Assembly (NCBI GenBank): GCA_029204225.1
Contig: CM055106.1
Span: 43,751,003-43,809,002, forward strand
DNA from: Diphasiastrum complanatum
Lineage: Eukaryota; Streptophyta; Lycopodiopsida; Lycopodiales; Lycopodiaceae
Reading direction: 5' to 3'
Length of the DNA: 58,000 nucleotides
Shown: piece after piece, positions 45,666 through 58,000 of the stretch
How the letters are laid out: every line of letters begins with the position of its first letter
Numbering within the stretch: the stretch's first letter is position 1
Translations under genes and position numbers: made by a program
Notes under the pieces: model-generated
What the model was told of the DNA's origin: nothing
The model's database searches: none
Seen by the model: only the letters and a program-made list of their open reading frames with translations

Positions 45666-47060
45666 GATGATATGTTGATCCAGTTTTTTTTGCTTATCTT
45701 TCCTTATTTTTGAGAAAAGAAAGCAATCTTGGTACCAAGTAGGCTTTGAATAACCACCGAACTCTGTAACATACCAAGAAAAGAGTAGACTTTGAGAATC
45801 TTCTGTTTAGGTAGCAAGGATGTTGTACATAACCTAAAAGCATTACTTTATTCATAACTTAAATCACTCAGAATTGTCTTCTGTGCTGATAGATTTTTTG
45901 TTCTAAAGTTAGGAAAATGCTGCCATTTTTTAATAGAATTAGCCTAGATCAACAGCTTGTGGACTCTGGTCACTCAAGTTGTATTGAACCAAATCAATGT
46001 GCATGTGTGTGGTAAGTATTTGTGTATGTAGGAGACCCGGTGATAGTGATGTTGTGGGCGTAGAGGTCTTTGTTTTAAATATCATAAATACGAATTGTAT
46101 AGATGCATGTAAGTTTATTTGTTTAGGGAACGTTTGATTTATCAGTTTCTAAAATCAGCTACTTGCTCTGTATTCACTATCATAGTATGTATGAGCAGGC
46201 AAAACCCAAGTACGAAATGTAGATCATTTTGTCTATTAAATGTTTGGGGGCCAAAGAATTAGTGTAAATAATTTCTGGTCCTCAAGAAAGAAGTCAACTT
46301 CTTATAAACACAAAATATAGATCATTATGTCTATGTTTGGGGGCCAAAGAAAGGAAAGAAGTAAACTTGTTATAAACACGATTTGGAGTAATGGCCTTAT
46401 CATGAATTTTTGTTTCTCCAATTCAAAGGTGAAGCATGATGATGTGAACACCTTCAAAAGACACCCTTCTTCACAATGTGCTAAAGAGATGGATATTGCT
46501 TTTTTCAGAACACTAAGAATGGTGGGAAAACTATAAAACTTTTACAGCTTATATTTGTGCAAGTGTCATTGGTGTCATGTGTTTGGCTACAACCTAGTGG
46601 TAATTGTATTCTTGCAAATGCTAATTCAATTCTCATCTTTGGTTTGGTTATGACCATGTGCTCGCCTTCTGACTCATTGGTAACTCTGATATTCACCTTC
46701 AGCCCACTGACGTTTAACTCTATTGTCCTATATAATCTTCATGACAGACAAGACCACACTGTAAATTCTCAGAAATAACTCATATTCCCTAGCACAAGTG
46801 AAAAAATGAATGCATGGACAACGAGCCTTAAGTTGTGGAATGTGCCGCCACAATGTTTAGCACTTCTCGGACCAAATAACGCTGCATCTACATTAGTAGT
46901 ACACCACCCTGGGCCTCAAATGAATTGCCAATTAGTATCAGTCAATTATGCATCACCTAAAATTTCTATATACTTGAGGATTTAGGAGTCCCATGTCTCT
47001 TTGCCAATGGCACTGAAGCTGTAGTGTACCCACTATATATTCCCACCCCCGATCCAGCAG
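45666..47060. other. 3' flank of the CMSS1-like gene
   Basis: 3' UTR and intergenic DNA. No canonical AATAAA close to the stop; U-rich runs near 45690 could serve 3' end formation. A duplicated segment around TTGGGGGCCAAAGAA occurs at ~46245 and 46339. No gene is recognised. Confidence 0.45.
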
Positions 47061-50000
47061 GAATAGGGGACCCTTACATTGCTTTGAATGTGGAGAAAAT
47101 GATCATGTTGTCAAGTGTCCTTACAGAGACACAGACGATCCAATCTGTAGAGAATGTGGAGACACACCTACAAAGCCCTTCACGTCCCAATCCACCGGAA
47201 AATGGGCCACGTGCAGATGCACCGATCAATTTGGCTATTGTGGTAATGGAAACCCTATCCAAGCCTTCGGAGCATGTGGCCCCTCTCTTTCTTCAAACAA
47301 GGGCCCAGTATTAGAGGGAAAAACCAGTAGCAGAATATATATTAAACTATGAACAATATTCTCGAACCATGGAGCCAAGGGAATTCCCTAATCCCAAACA
47401 AGAAATGGACCAACATGCCAAGGTATGAAAATGGATCTAGGAGGAATAGGCCAGGGCACCTATAGGTTCCTTTCCCTAATCTTTACAATTAAACTCGTCG
47501 ATCAATGTCGTGTGAAGTCCCTTGGCATTGTCTTAAGCTAAAGCATTCACCCGAAGGTTGCAGATCTACCTTCACCATCTTAGAATAATCTGAATCTCTG
47601 TCTTCCTACCGTTTATTATTGGAGTGGTTGAAATTGGCAAAAGTATGCCATGATTGGGGTACAAACAAAATAACCATTGAACATTGTAATCGAACTATTA
47701 GAGTCGATTCTACCACCTGTGCAATTAAACCCACCGACCTTGTGAATGAGACAACCTCGTCTATCATAGATCACATGATTGATCAACATCAAAAGTGAAG
47801 ATAAACCCACAAACCCTTAGGAGCCTATCAAGACTTTGATACCAATATCATCAATTGGATGAAAGCCCTAGCTGTTGTCGATTGTGTAAGTTCTACCAAG
47901 GGATTTACGTTCCTCCTTAAAGAATTAATATTGATCGAAATCGCCTGAATGCTTGCTGAACCTCTCCCAGAACTGAGTGAGGAGGAACTCCTTCCATGGT
48001 GCTCAGTCATCACACTTGATGATGAAGCATCATACATTGATGAACAAGCCTTTCGATATTTTGATTCTCACCTCAAAATAATGTACATATGGAGTTTACC
48101 AAGACCAATCCCATTGACTCAAGTTATCAAAGAGCCTAGATTCCCTAAACCCTCGCAGAAGACGTGACAAGAGCCGATCTATCGCATCAAGACGAGGTCA
48201 TCTACCTAAGGAAACCATTTTGATGAGATCATCTCTTGCATCGAGCTCCACTATGGAGCACCACGGAAAAGCAAAACTTCTATGGCAGTCTTTGTTCAGT
48301 CAAGTTGGCCACGCCCAAGAAACTGTCACCAATCAAAAGGAGAAGGCACTAAGTTTGGTGGCAATCACAATCATTGAATACCAAGATCCAGCCACTTGAT
48401 CCAACCACAAGAATCCAGAAAACAACTTCTCTACACCCCATCCCATCTGCAACTAACAAGGAAGCTTTAGAGAAAGCTAAGAGTTCACGACATATTGAGT
48501 TGTCACCAGCAAAACCTCTCCATGATGTCCCATCCTACTTCTGGGATTACAGTTTGGATGATGTGATCGTAGCTCTGCCACCAACATGGTAGAAACCTGA
48601 TTCCAACGACCATGCCGAAACCAACTCCTATAAAGGTCTTGCAAAAGTGTAACCATTAAACCTTGTTGATCCTGGAGAGGAGGAGAAAGTGGTTTATGCG
48701 GATGAACTATTAACGATGGCTAATCTAGGTGAATTAAGAGAACTCATCTATAGTTATAAAGACTGCTTCATGTGGTCATATAAAGATCTCAAGGGTATCC
48801 CCCCTGAAGTTATACAATATACCATACCCCTAGTGGATGGTGCAAAACCAAAAGTTAGCCATCCCTTCACATTATTCTCAACTTATACAACAAGAATTGG
48901 AAAAATTGCTAGATGTAGGATTTATCTATGAAATATAGCACACCGAGTGGGTGTCGTCCATTGTGATTATACCTAAAAAGAATGAAAGATTTTGCATATG
49001 CGTGGATCTAAAAAAACTTAATGCAATTACAAAAAAGATCATTCTTCCTCGCCATTCATCGAGGGTGTACTAGAACGAATAGCAGGAGAGATCATATAGC
49101 TTCTTAGATGGCTTTAGTGGGTATAACCAAGTGCAAATTGCATTAGATTCCCAACATAAAATGACTTTTGCAACTGTTTGGAAAACTTATGCCTTCAAAG
49201 TGAAGTCATAAAGACCATGCAATGCCCCGAGCACTTTTTAACGTGTTATGCAATATGCCTTCAAGGAATTCCTCTATGTGTTCATCCAGCCTGGCAGAAC
49301 CATCTGAACGGTCTAGAACGTGTCCTTAAGGAGTATCGTAGATATGGCATATCCTTGAATACCGCTAAGTGTTAGATCTGGGTAACCCATGGTATTATTT
49401 TGGATCACATTATTTTTCCAATACGGAATTGCCATTGATACTGACAAAATCAACGTAATCATTGAAACGACCTTGCCTAAAATGGTACGTGATATCTATA
49501 CGTTTATGGAGCATGGCAATTATTACTGATTATTCATTCTCCTCTTCACACTTTTGAAGTGGACCCAGGAGGCTCTTTATGCCTTGAAGAAGATAAAAGA
49601 TGCACTAGTCTTTGTGCCGATCTTACGAGCCACAAACCGAGAATTGGAATTCCATGTCCGTACGGATGCTTCCAAATATGTGATTGGGAGTGTCTTAACA
49701 CAACTAGGTGAGCGCAAAAAAAATTACCCCTATATGTTTTGCTAGTAGATAACTCATTGACGCAAAAATGAACTATACTATCAAGCTGGAAGCCCTTGCC
49801 ATGATCTTCAACAAAAAAAATAAAATTGGCATTATCTTCTTTAGATACATTTGTGTTTTTCGTGGATCACCAACCCTTGCTATATTTGGTAAACCTTCCT
49901 TGTACGATAAAGAGAATCACTTGATGACTCTTACCACTACAAAAGTTTGAATTTGGAATAGTAGTGAGAACAAAAAAACAACACTATTTGGCTGATCACC

Positions 50001-50720
50001 TGTAAGACTAACAATTAAGAAGAAAGAGGTAGGAGTTGATGATGAACTACCTGATGCACAGATCTATGGTGTACCCGAATGGGCAATGGATTCTATTGAA
50101 TATTTTATCCAGGAAAGACTTGACTTTGACCTATTCTCCTTGGGGCAACGTTAACTTATTCTCAAAGCTGCACCCTAGAGTCTCATAGCTAGGCAATTAT
50201 ACCGAATGTGAATAGGCCACATCCTTAGGCGTTGCCTAGTGAGTCATGAAGTATGATTAGTAATTTGTACCACTCATGAGAGAATTGGCGGTGGTCATTT
50301 TGCAGCCGATGTAACCACCCACAAGGTCTTTCAAGAAGGGTTTTGGTGGCCTACCATGCACAAGATTATCTGTGCTTATGTAAAACGAACAACTGGGCCC
50401 AAGAGAGCCGGGTTAATGCCATTCCATCCTATCCTAGCAGAGAATTCTTTTGAAAAACGGGGCATAGACTATGTCGGCCCAATTCACTCTATCGCTTGCA
50501 GAAGTCAGGCCCGATACATAATAGTAGCAACAAATTACCTCACAAAATGAGTGGAAGCCAAGGTCGTGAAAGTGGCCAATGCCAACAAAAGGAAACTACA
50601 AGTCCTCTTAGCTGAGTTCTTAGTTTTCCATGGCAAAAGTGCTCCATACTATCCACATTGCGATGGAACAAGCGGAGTCATCAAACAATGTGCACAATCA
50701 TTACCAAGACCATAGATGAC
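47060..50720 (+). pseudogene. Ty3/gypsy remnant (gag knuckle to integrase)
   Basis: In order: CCHC knuckle CFECGENDHVVKC (47080-47118); a protease-linker trace IFTIKLVDQCRVKSLGI (~47480); and RT with VDPGEEEKVVYADELLTMAN (48670), EWVSSIVIIPKKNERFCICV, DLKKLNAITKK, SFLDGFSGYNQVQIALDSQH, MTFATVWKTYAFK and CNAPSTF. The YxDD core is lost in the damaged stretch at ~49280-49330. RNase H follows at ~49550-49950 (KWTQEALYALKKIKDALVFV, EFHVRTDASKYVIGSVLTQL). Integrase follows: H-RIGGGHFAADVTTHKVF, GFWWPTMHKII (H2C2 part), RGIDYVGPIHS and YPHCDGTSGV. Stops and shifts occur throughout. No LTRs found. Confidence 0.88.
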
Positions 50721-50789
50721 AGTTGCTCGAATTTTTTTTTGAAGTATCTGCCACGTGGGATAGTTGTTTCGGTAGTATTTCTCCACTAG

Positions 50790-52200
50790 AATGAAGGAGT
50801 TTTGTTGCTTGCATGGCATAAAGTGTGAGTAGACTTATCCTTATACTCCAAAAAAAATGGAGTGGTCGAGAGGAAGAATATGAGTCTTTGTGAGAGTGCA
50901 AAATCTTTGAGACTTGATGTCTCTCCTCCTAAACCATTTTGGGGAGAAGCTATTACATGTGCTAAATTTTTGTGTAATAGGTTGTCAAATAATGCTATTG
51001 GAGGCAGTACACCTTTTGCAACTCTATATGGTAAGAAGCCAAATCTTAAGGATTTGAGAGTCTCTATTTCACTTGCTATGTTAATAGACCTTTGGATACA
51101 AGGAGAAAGGATGATGCTACATCCATCAAGGGAATCTTTGTGGGCTATGGTGAGTCAAGCAAGGGATATAGAGCGTTTATTCCTTCAACTAAGAAGATCA
51201 TTGTGAGTAGGGATGTTTTGTTTGATGAAGGCAATGTTTCAAATGTGAATGAAAGTGCTTCTAACAATCTTGTTGTCAAGGATCTTGCTAGGCTTGAGGA
51301 GGCAATTCAAGAAGAGGATGTAGAAGATCAAGCCACACACTAGAGGGCTCCACGGAGGTCTACAATGACCAAGGCTGAGCCATCAAGGCTTATTCAATTG
51401 GCAACAACTCTTACACTCTCATGACTTCTATATTAGATGAGCCAAGTCGCTATCAAGATGCCATTAAATGTCAAAGTTGGAGAGATGCTATGTAAGTAGA
51501 GTATGATGCCTTCATAGAAAATCATATATGGGATCTAATAGATCTTTCTCATGGCAAAAATGTTCTTGATTGCAAATGGGTGTCTACATTGAATTACAAT
51601 AAAGATGGTATTATCAATAATGACAAATCTAGGTTTGTGGGAAAGGGGTACTTGCAAATCAAAGAGATTTATTTTGATGAGACTTTTGCTTTGGTTGCTA
51701 AGCTTGTCAATCTTAGATTGCAAATTTCACTTGCAACTTCCGTTGATTGGGATTTGTTTCAACTTGATGTTACTAATGCCTTCCTATACTTGGGAGGAAA
51801 AAATCGTCATGAGGCAACTAGAGGGCTTCATCAATGGAGAAGAAGAATACAAAGTGTGTTTTCTCAAGAAGAGTCTCTATGGACTCGAGCAAGCACATAG
51901 AGCTTGGTATTCTAGGCTCAACACCATTCTACTCTTAATCGATTTTGACTTGAGCTCTTCTGATTCATGATTGTATGTTATAATGAAATATAGTTTGATC
52001 ATCATTCTAGTTGTATGTAGATGATATTATCTTGAGTGACAATGATGTGGAAGGAATAAAAGATGTCAAAATTGCCTTTTCTAAGAGAGTTTAAAATGGT
52101 AGATGTAGGACTTTTACATTTTTCTCTTGGCATTGAGGTCATTAGAGGAGTAGATTATAGCTTCATTTGTTAATCAAAATATTTATCAAATCAAGATCAG
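50790..52200 (+). pseudogene. Ty1/copia integrase-RT remnant
   Basis: From 50796: EFCCLHGIKCE*TYPYTPKK, NGVVERKNMSLCESAKSL (catalytic E region), FWGEAITCAKFLCNRLSNNA, STPFATLYGKKPNLKDLRV, then RKDDATSIKGIFVGYGESSK and a linker with Glu/Asp. RT starts at ~51505 (ENHIWDLIDL, DCKWVSTLNYNKDG, SRFVGKGYLQIKEIYFDETF, DWDLFQLDVTNAFLYLGGK). Frameshifts follow, then YGLEQAHRAWYSRLNTI, LYVDDIILSD (shifted, ~52015), and LLHFSLGIEVIRGVDYS. No RNase H or LTRs. It is fused directly to the gypsy integrase remnant at ~50750. Confidence 0.85.
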
Positions 52201-53916
52201 CCCTTGGAGTTGAAGATAAATCTAGCATAATTTAAGTGAAAAATGTAGATTATAGCTTGATTAGGGCCCAAAGTCATGTACATATGGTTATTCTACACGT
52301 GTGGATCTTGTTTACATGTGTGAAAGATTGGCTTAGATTGGCTATTGTACATATACTGAAAGGCCAATAAGGCAAATAGTCAGGTTTTCCAAGTTAGAAT
52401 CAAATTTTTTCAATTATAGGTTTTTTGAAGAGGTGTAATTGGATGACCATTAAATTTTATGAGACTGTAAAAGGGGTAAAAGGAAAATCATAGGACTGTC
52501 TCACATATGTGAAACATGTTAGACTAGCTCAAGCTCCATGCTCTCGCCATAAAATTTTGGAGTGAAATTGAGGATTTTCTATCAAGCTTTGTCTAGATCT
52601 CTCTTTTGCAAGTAACTTCGTGTGTCCAACGCATTTATGATCACTTGTGCTTTGCTCTCTGCTCTCTGTCCGTACAATAAGCTGTATTTCATATGTGTGA
52701 AGCCTCTTTGATCAATTTAAAATTAGATTTTGATTGTTCTTGTTTGTTATCAAAATTGTGTGTCATCACTAGCTAGCATTTAATGATGGAAATGATGATA
52801 ACAAGGCATCCAATCCCTCTTCTGGATTGATTAGATCCATTTCAAGTCCTAAGTGTCAATTATTTCTCACAGACATGCCATCTCTACTCCAACAAACTCT
52901 AGGATGGATTTGTGAGCCATTTTTGCCAAAGGCAAGACATACCTTGTCTTCTAACAAAATAGAATGAAATTTGAGCCATTTTGATCGACTATGTTTGAAG
53001 CAACAACCATCAACATCTTTCAAACAAGATCAAGATCCAAATCAATCAGATCAAGTATAAAAAAAAATCGATCAAGTATTCAATGAGCAAATCAGATCCA
53101 ACACCATGTACCAAGCTATTTGAATTGTTAGTCAAATTTCATGATAGCAAATTCAACCACAACAATATCAATCAAGTGCAAATTACACACTCCAAGCCTT
53201 TCAAGGTACTAACGAACTAGTACCACTTCTATGTTGGGGCATGTTGGAACATTCTAACACCATTATAATTTCCAAAAAGTAACTGTAAATACATAACAAG
53301 GGCTTTCAATGTCTCACTTTTGTAAATAAATTCAATTAAATAAGAGGATGGTTCAATGTACTCGCACGATAAGTGCAGATAATTTGTAAATGTTTCTTGT
53401 AGCATGTTCTCCTAATATAAACTCATTGATAACTTGTACTTGCAACCCTAAATTAGATCCATATGTACGTTAGAAAAGGCATTCATACTATAAAGATTAG
53501 AATCCATCTGAGTTAAGTTTACCCACAAGCATTTACATATCCACCCACCATAAATAGAAATCATAGCAATAACTTGCTAAATGAACCCATCCATCCATTC
53601 CTAGTATCGACAATATCCATACGCTACACCTGAAAAGAATTTGTACAAATGTCATTCAAAGAACCAAACTATAACGTTCATGAACATAGCATTAGAGGAG
53701 TTCTAAATCCAAAAAAGACCTTTTGTGAAGATTCTTTTTATATTTTTTTTCTCAAATTTTGCTTACACATGGACTAATTAAAACACTCAAATTTGAAATC
53801 TATGTAACGGAACTTATTAGAATTGAAAAAAAGTTTTCTTAATAATGTTATAATTCGGCATTGGGGGCAGCTTTAAGCATGACATGTTATTCATAGTATA
53901 ATATACAATTATTATT
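52201..53916. other. AT-rich non-coding stretch
   Basis: No gene, RNA gene or clear repeat was recognised. Around 52990-53090 short words (AGATCAAG, ATCAATCAGATC) recur. Confidence 0.5.
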
Positions 53917-54329
53917 AAAAATAGCATAACTTTTTAATCGTAGCTTCGATTAGACAAAAATTATACCGCTAGAAAGCGTTTGACGAGAGCTTTCCAACGA
54001 TACCCTATTGACCTACTTCCGAGCTACCATTCAAAAGTTATGGCCGATTACAGTTTTTAAAAAAAAAAAGTCAAATATCGCTCTTGTGCGCAAATAGAGC
54101 ACCCTCTCTATCCGTGCACAAGAGCGATATTTGACTCTATCTATACACACAAGAACGATATTTGGCTTTTTTGTTTGAAACTTTGACCGACCATAACTTT
54201 GGAACGGTAGCTCAAAAGTATGTCATGTAGGCTACCCTTGGAAAGCTCTCGTCGAGCGCTTTTCAACGGTATAATTTTTTTTTTTTTTTGTCTCAATCGG
54301 AGTTACGGTTAAAAAGTTATGCTATTTTC
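53917..54329. mobile_element. Foldback / MITE-like inverted repeat element
   Basis: Left arm AAAATAGCATAACTTTTTAA.. (from 53917) and right arm ..AAAAAGTTATGCTATTTT (to 54329) are imperfect inverted copies about 180-190 bp long. Both include A/T-runs flanking ATTATACCG, GACGAGAGCTTTCCAA, and AGTTATGG(C/T)CG(A/G)T. The centre has perfect 20-bp arms (54070-54089 and 54116-54135). No coding capacity. It can fold into one long hairpin. Confidence 0.8.
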
Positions 54330-55889
54330 AATGAACTACAAACGGTAATGTACATAGAATGGTTAAGCATCGAAAATAGTGCGGGCAAAAATGAAAAAAA
54401 ATTTGGACAGAGAATGAATTTATTTTGGTAATTCACATTAATAAACTTTGTCAATCTACGTGGCATTCCTTAAAGGGTTCAGATTCCTCTAATGAGTCAA
54501 GTTGTCCAAGCATGTCTAAAATTTTTCAAAACTAGTGTACACATTTTTATAATGAGAACTAAACTCGGACGTACTTGAGCATTTTTCTATCTAAATACTC
54601 TCTTCTATTTGATAATTCTTGAATAGGCCCTTTCAAAATCCAAATTTTCTCTGATGATGAAAGGGCTACAATGAATTGATTCCTATAGTGGCAATACCCA
54701 TTAGCTTCATTGTGAGATTAAAGAAAAAGAAGCTATGTTTGATGAAAGTTCTAACTTGTAAGCTTTTGAAGATGCATATACATTGAGCTAGATCGTCTGA
54801 AGCAAATATCTCAAGGGAGAATGCTAAAGAGCTATGCTTAGAACAAGTACACTCAGATGAAGGATGAAAGAAAAAAATCTCTATAACAACAATTAGCTGA
54901 ATAACTAAGAAAAATGATGTGTCACAATGAGAGAAGAAAGAGCCAAGTGCTAGTGTTACATTCCAAGAAAGAGATCAAGAATGTCTTTAAAGAATGATTG
55001 CTAACATGATGTTGTTAAGGTGGTATGCTTTTAGACAAATTAGTGTACATACAACTTTGAAAATCATGTGTATGTTGATTGCCCAACTAGAATACCACAA
55101 GTTCAATCTCCAAGACACAATGCAAAGCATGTAGTTAGGTGGCAAAATGAAGAGTTTGCAAGTGTAATCTCCCTACTTCAAAGACCAAGGAGTTCACCAA
55201 GATACTCAAAATGATATTTTACAAATGATAGAACCTACATCACCAATTTGGTAGTTTTAGAAGAGATCCAATGAAGGCACTTACACTTGTCTATCACCAT
55301 TGCCCTCATCAAGAGTATGAGCCCAGGTTCGTCATGTGTATCCAATTCAACAATATCTTTCCCTTCAAACACGCGTTGTTTTCTTGCATTAAGTTGGATC
55401 AAATACCACCATCTTGGGTCTATTCGATCTGGATGGAATATAATTTGCCAAAGAATTAAAAAAAATTAAGTTAGTATTATAAGATTGATACATAAATAAT
55501 TGGATTGTGAATGACATTGAGATTTTAGAGTCTCACTTGTTCGCAATGTCGTGGCAATACTAAAGTGTCATGAGAGTCCATCGATATACAAATATTGATT
55601 TGTGGACAGTTGGATCAATTTATCCCAAAGATCCAAGTACAGGATGTTTTTTAGACTTTCAATCTACTGGCCAATTATTGATAAGAATTGTGTTTAAGAC
55701 AATTTCTCGCTGGGTTATAGTAATTTCTCATTGAGAATTGCTTATTGATCTAGAATTGATTTATAATCAGATTAAATGTGGTGTTTTGGTACCACACCAA
55801 GACATTTAAACATTTTCTAAATCCAATATAGCTAACCGAGTTAGAAGCGTTACTTCTAAGTTAGTTGTGGAAAATTAACAATAGAAATC
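54330..55889. other. AT-rich non-coding stretch
   Basis: No supported gene. Open frames at 55271-55469 on two frames have no recognisable family. Confidence 0.5.
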
Positions 55890-58000
55890 TTATTTATGGA
55901 TATTATTGTTGAAATGCATTGTTTTCTCTAAGTTCTTTCTTACAAGTCTCATTAATCTGACCAGCTTTGGTGTTTCTCTGATAAATTGGAGCACAATTGA
56001 GTTATCATTTCTAATCGTGGCGTTGCTTCCACAATAGATGACCTTAAACCATTTTACGTCAAAAATAAAGTATTTGTCGTTAGTCTCGTAATTGACTTCA
56101 TAAATATGTTGCAATGTGCCGACATAGTCTAGGTTGCCCGAAATGACATTAGGGTCCCTCGCACTAGAACGACTCTTTTGTTGAAAGTTGGCCATTATAC
56201 TACAATCATATGTACGTCGCTTGTTGTCAACTCTCTCAACACGGTAATGGTGTCCATATGCCCACATGGCAGTGTATGATGTATACTAAAACACAAAAAA
56301 AAAAACAAATGTGTGTAATTAGAAATACTATTCATATATTGAGTAGTACAAAAACAAAACTTCACATAAACAATATTACACTAACCTTCCATCCACACCT
56401 GCAAACGAATTCCCATTCTAATTCGGTCACTTCTTCTCCGTTTTCGGATGCTTTTAGCATTGTATCAAAAACCCATTCATGAGAGCATTTTGAAGGTAAA
56501 GGCTCCAAAGGTTCGTCGTTCTCCAACGCCCTTCTTCTTCTTCGATTGATATTTCTTCTTCGTTTCAATGTTATGTTTCTTTTCTTTTTGGCTTCTTCAT
56601 ACCTTAAAATCCACTTTTCCATTTGTCCACAATTATATAATATGAATGTGTCAATTTTCTCTTTTAATTGAGGCGAAATTCTTTTTTGCACACCATTTCC
56701 TTGTGGTACTTCACCCTTAACACGTTCATCTTCTTCACAACACATTTTTGGACTTGCAGGATGCAATTGTGAGATTATTTTGGTGATGTAAAACAAAGAT
56801 TCCTGTATAAGCCAACTTTCTGCAATGCTACCTTTTGGCCTTGCCTTTTGTCTCACAAAGCCCTTCAAAATTTTCATAAAGCGCTCAAGGTAGAACATCC
56901 ATCTCGTGTGCACAGGCACTTCTTCGACCAAATGCAATAGAAGATGAACTTGTATATCCAAAAAGGAAGTTGGAAAATCTCTTTCCAACAAACATACCAT
57001 TTTCATCATTTGGATTTTCATGGAATCCAATTGACTATTTTTTATTTCTTTTGAGAAAATTCACCTGCAAGATTGATAGTACATTAGGTTGTTTAACACA
57101 TAAAAAAATTGAAATATCACATATTTATACAAGTGCTTAAAAAATATACAAACCTAATCATCGATGACGAATTGTAAAGTGTATTTCGTACGTCATCGTT
57201 GAAGAGACCTCGAATAGGAAGTGGAAGTATAAGTTGCAACATCTTATGCCAATCATGTGATTTCAATCCACTTAATTTACCATCTTTGGTAAATGACTTG
57301 CATAAAGAATGTGCATAGCCTATTGGAGTTCTCATTTGTTTTATGACATGTTTAACATATGAGAGTTGCTCTTTTATAAGAATCCACGACACGCTAGGTA
57401 AAATCTCATCTCCACTTTGTATTGAATCCAATAGGGTCTTTTCACATCGGCCGCTTTTAGATCTTTTTGAGCTGTGGAGTTGTCTTTTATGCCAATGATG
57501 TGGTTCCATAAGGATTCACCGACGTTTTTGAATATGTGCATAGGATCCAATAGATGGTTTATCAATATATTCCTCCAATAGGGTAATTTATGAAAAATAG
57601 ACAATTGTTTCATACCATCAATGGATTCATTCCATGAAGAATTAACGTCGTGATGTTTAAGCCATTCACCATGCCATTTCGCTACTCCCATGCGTGGGGG
57701 TGGTGGTGTAGCTAGAGGATTATCTCCTCGCCCTCCAAAAAATTGCCTATTCAACCTTCGAAAAGGATGATCAGGCGGCAAGTATTTGCGATGATTTTTG
57801 TACACCACGTTTTTTAACAAATTTGTGCTATGTCGAGCCTCCAAAAGTGGTCCACAAATATAACATGCATTGTAACCTGATGTGGTTAAACCTGCATAGT
57901 TCATAAACCAAATTAAACATAAGCTTAGTTAAATATACTCAAACGTTAAACCCTAAAATGGATTAGATTCATTCTATAGATACTTGAACATTTGCTTAAA
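55890..58000 (-). pseudogene. CACTA (En/Spm-type) tnp2 transposase gene, 3' part
   Basis: The minus-strand gene continues past the window end. The exon from ~57891 (acceptor TATGCAG) reads LTTSGYNACYICGP, RKYLPPDHPFRRLN, LINHLLDPMHIFKNVGESLW (tnp2 catalytic-core hallmark) and, after a frameshift near 57425, KLSGLKSHDWHKMLQLILPL, PIRGLFNDDVRN. The next exon (~57066-56396) is a DUF4218 region: FLDIQVHLLLHLVEEVPVHT, RWMFYLERFMKILKGFVRQK, ARPKGSIAESW, then a Lys/Arg-rich run and CSHEWVFDTML. The last exon (56285-55890) is DUF4216-like: YVGTLQHIYEVNYETNDKYF, FDVKWFKVIY. Introns of about 85 and 110 bp keep GT-AG ends. The frameshift makes this copy non-functional as read. Confidence 0.88.

Overview
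The window is nuclear DNA of a land plant with a large, repeat-rich genome. A gymnosperm is the best guess: it holds one small housekeeping gene spread over about 35 kb by giant introns, decayed Ty1/copia and Ty3/gypsy elements, a CACTA transposon, plant telobox motifs, tRNA-iMet primer-binding sites, and LINEs with a GVKQG(C) reverse transcriptase rather than the usual angiosperm L1 type. The species cannot be named from sequence alone.

The only clear host gene is on the + strand from 10389 to 45665. I reconstructed it from six exons (10389-10683, 13137-13341, 23915-23987, 24253-24302, 43977-44090, 45587-45665). All junctions are GT-AG, all phases agree, and the product is 271 residues. It matches CMSS1/Cms1, the U3-containing 90S pre-ribosome (small-subunit biogenesis) family. 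Directly upstream lie three ~78-bp tandem units, each with a telobox (AAACCCTAA type), plus a TGGGCC site II motif further up. That is the promoter grammar of plant ribosome-biogenesis genes.

Layout: 1-2740 decayed long ORF of unknown type and a putative LTR; 2935-4490 two copia fragments fused in opposite orientation; 4775-5390 palindromic AC/GT repeats; 5851-6390 tail of an RT-type element; 6391-10160 mostly non-coding repeats and a copia integrase scrap; 10161-45665 promoter and CMSS1-like gene. Intron 2 (10.6 kb) holds two gypsy remnants and tandem repeats. Intron 4 (19.7 kb) holds a head-to-tail series of antisense LINEs joined through (GA)n/(TC)n tracts. One of these LINEs is split by a copia element with a 5-bp target duplication (GATGT), which itself contains a second, reverse-oriented copia. 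After the gene come a gypsy remnant (47060-50720), a copia remnant (50790-52200), a ~410-bp foldback element (53917-54329), and the 3' part of a CACTA tnp2-type gene on the minus strand (55890 to the window end).

The most interesting signal is the LINE family. Several copies end in (TC)n instead of poly(A), and the next copy starts right after the tract. In two independent places an ORF1 ATG lies only about 14-15 nt from the tract. This suggests a plant non-LTR retrotransposon that targets TC microsatellites. One such tract lies 24 nt upstream of the exon 5 splice acceptor of the CMSS1-like gene.
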